Assembly: GCA_049282355.1 (NCBI GenBank)
Contig: JBAPTW010000221.1
Span: 1 to 8,351 of the forward strand
Origin: JAGTVB01 sp049282355
Lineage (GTDB): Bacteria; Pseudomonadota; Gammaproteobacteria; HK1
DNA length: 8,351 nt
Direction of reading: 5' to 3'
Shown: positions 7,068 through 8,351 of the stretch, piece after piece
How positions within the stretch are numbered: position 1 is the first letter of the stretch
Layout of the letters: the number at the start of each line of letters is the position of its first letter
Notes under the pieces: model-generated
What the model was told of the DNA's origin: nothing
The model's input: only the letters and a program-made list of their open reading frames with translations
The model's database searches: none
Translations under genes and position numbers: made by a program

Positions 7068-7285
7068 TAAGTTGACTCTATTGGTAGGGTAAAGTAAAGC
7101 TTCACCCCACTATCCGTCCCACAAGTAGCCCAAAGCTTTCTACCATGATTCTCGACGATAGTCCGACTAATGGCGAGCCCGAGGCCACCTGCCTTGGTGG
7201 TGTAAAAAGCATCAAACAGGCGGTCAATTGCTGCCTGACGCTTGATCGCTTCCAGTTCCGGCGGCGGCAAGAAACAATTGATCAT
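7067..7285 (-). pseudogene. Histidine kinase remnant (C-terminal end of the ATPase domain)
   Basis: Residues about 20-72 match the end of a HATPase_c domain: F-box-like DRLFDAFYTTK (21-31), glycine-rich GGLGLAISR (33-41), then IVENHG, LWAT and the closing FTLP. Sensor input, the phosphorylated histidine, the N-box and the first glycine box are all missing; a complete kinase of this type is several hundred residues. The stretch between TTK and GLGLA is two residues shorter than usual and the usual HGG is HGR. An in-frame stop TAA lies directly before the ATG at 7285, so no longer form is encoded here. Its stop overlaps the start of the FixJ-type regulator, as expected for the remains of a kinase-regulator operon. 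It cannot work as a kinase; its surviving use may be only to couple translation of the regulator. The first 18 residues are not recognisable. Confidence 0.8.
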
Positions 7286-7377
7286 TTATCCATGATAACG
7301 CAGCTTGAAGAATTATCCCTAAGGGATCCTACGCAGCCGCCAGTTCAAGCCCCTGTACGATGAGTTTCTACACCTTT

Positions 7378-8351
7378 TTACGCATCCGCCATGCGTGCCA
7401 GCGTGGGGAAATTCTCCGCATAGGTGGGATGAATGTGCTGCCAGCGGCCAAGCTCTGCCAGCGTGGTGCCCTTTTCGATCAGGTCTAGGAAAACATGCAC
7501 CAATTCGGCGGTCTCATACCCCACCAACTCGGCGCCCAACAGATGTCCTGTGTCGCGGTCGGCAACGATTTGGTAGAAACCGAGATCATGGCCCCATTCC
7601 AGGGCTCGCGCCATGTGCCCAAGCTCCATGCGCGCCGTCGCCGTTCGATAACCCATAGCCTGCGCCTGCTCCAGGCTTAAACCGGCGCGCCCCACTTGCG
7701 GCTCGGTGAACACCGCATAGCCAAGCACCCGATCATCGCGACGCCGCCCGCCGCCGTTGAGGAGATCTAGAAGCCGGCGGTAATCCTCCCAGGCCACATG
7801 GGTAAATGCCGGTTGCCCGGCCACCTCTCCGATGGCATAAACACTGCGCAAGGTCGTCTCGAACTGGGCACTGACGTTGATATAACCGCGTTCGTCGCGC
7901 TCGATGGCGGCACCCTCGAGATTTAACGCCGCCGTGTTCGGTGTGCGCCCGGTCGCCACCAGCAATGCCTCGGCCTCCCAGCGCTGGCCTGCGGATTCGA
8001 GGCGAAATGTCGCCTCATTGTAAGCCACCTGCTCAATGCTCGTGTTTTCATGGATGTTGACGCCGTCTCGGCCAAGGGCCTCGCGCAGGATAGCGCTGAT
8101 GGGCTCGGCCTCGGTGGCAAGGATTCGCTGCCCTTGTTCGAAAATGTGCACTTCGGTGCCGAGCCGGGCGAGCCCTTGCCCTAGCTCCAAACCGATGTAG
8201 CCGCCGCCGATCACAGCCGCCCGACGAGGCAAGGCCTCGAGATCCCAAAAATTATGGTCTGTCAGAAAGGGCGTGTCCTGCAAACCGTTGATGGGAGGGA
8301 TGGCGGCCCGGCTGCCAGTATTGATGACCACCACGGGAGCTGTAAACAGCT
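7378..8351 (-). CDS. FAD/NAD(P)-dependent disulfide oxidoreductase, mercuric reductase/lipoamide dehydrogenase-like (5' partial)
   Basis: The frame is open to the window edge (LFTAPVVVINTGS), so the true start and the redox-active CxxxxC lie outside; the GTG at 8334 is internal. Visible, in order: INTGSRAAIPPI ending the first FAD region; the NAD(P)-binding GGGYIGLE (glycines encoded in 8191-8208); VATGRTPN; a second FAD motif YAIGEVAG (7816-7839); the C-terminal dimerisation domain with HIHPTYAE (7414-7437), whose histidine and glutamate form the catalytic pair in this class. The last residues lack the vicinal cysteines that close true MerA, so mercury reduction is unlikely; a general thiol/flavin reductase of the Lpd/MerA/RclA group fits better. 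The substrate cannot be named. It is upstream of and co-directional with the kinase remnant, 92 bases away; that gap (7286-7377) has no gene, only a short palindrome. It is cytoplasmic by family. Confidence 0.92.
   Translation of the reverse strand, partial: LFTAPVVVINTGSRAAIPPINGLQDTPFLTDHNFWDLEALPRRAAVIGGGYIGLELGQGLARLGTEVHIFEQGQRILATEAEPISAILREALGRDGVNIHENTSIEQVAYNEATFRLESAGQRWEAEALLVATGRTPNTAALNLEGAAIERDERGYINVSAQFETTLRSVYAIGEVAGQPAFTHVAWEDYRRLLDLLNGGGRRRDDRVLGYAVFTEPQVGRAGLSLEQAQAMGYRTATARMELGHMARALEWGHDLGFYQIVADRDTGHLLGAELVGYETAELVHVFLDLIEKGTTLAELGRWQHIHPTYAENFPTLARMADA

Noticed and set aside
7315..7327. Palindrome ATCCCT-A-AGGGAT as an operator or terminator
   Set aside because: Only six bases per arm with a one-base centre, no T-run and no promoter next to it that I can support.
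7300..7360. Minus-strand promoter for the kinase remnant and regulator (TTGAAC and GATAAT)
   Set aside because: The two hexamers are about 25 bases apart, too far for a sigma-70 promoter, so no promoter was called.

Overview
The window looks like chromosomal DNA of a diderm, GC-rich proteobacterium, most likely a gammaproteobacterium. The pointers are a very large AsmA-family envelope protein, a BON-domain lipoprotein with a standard lipobox, a FixJ-type response regulator, and dense palindromic intergenic DNA. The exact lineage cannot be read from the sequence alone. I see no rRNA, tRNA, CRISPR array or phage genes.

Layout. (1) Positions 1-1230, plus strand: the C-terminal two thirds of a thiamine pyrophosphate (TPP)-dependent enzyme of the pyruvate oxidase/acetolactate synthase superfamily; its N-terminus lies outside the window. 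(2) 1231-1712: a 482-base gap without a convincing gene. Its centre, 1363-1549, is bounded by an imperfect 13-base inverted repeat and holds four consecutive hairpins, which resembles a REP/MITE-type non-coding element. A weak candidate promoter follows at 1656-1685. (3) 1713-5974, plus strand: a two-gene unit, a 1306-residue AsmA-like protein followed by a small BON lipoprotein whose ATG overlaps the AsmA stop in an ATGA. Both products should act in the cell envelope. (4) About 6004-6271: a degenerate fragment of an IS3-family OrfA with an in-frame stop. (5) 6417-8351, minus strand, read right to left: a flavin-dependent disulfide oxidoreductase (N-terminus outside the window), then a 72-codon remnant of a histidine kinase ATPase domain, then an intact FixJ/NarL-type response regulator whose start overlaps the kinase stop (TAATG).

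How the genes relate. The AsmA and BON genes are probably co-translated and suggest a joint role in outer-membrane lipid or envelope homeostasis. The regulator has kept its receiver and DNA-binding residues but its neighbouring kinase is beheaded, so it probably depends on another phosphodonor, works unphosphorylated, or is itself decaying. With the IS fragment next door, the stretch 6000-7377 reads as a rearranged, eroding region between two housekeeping-like blocks. I did not find a clear new multi-gene system. The least explained features are the bounded palindrome array, the triplicated module inside the AsmA protein and the AsmA-BON coupling.
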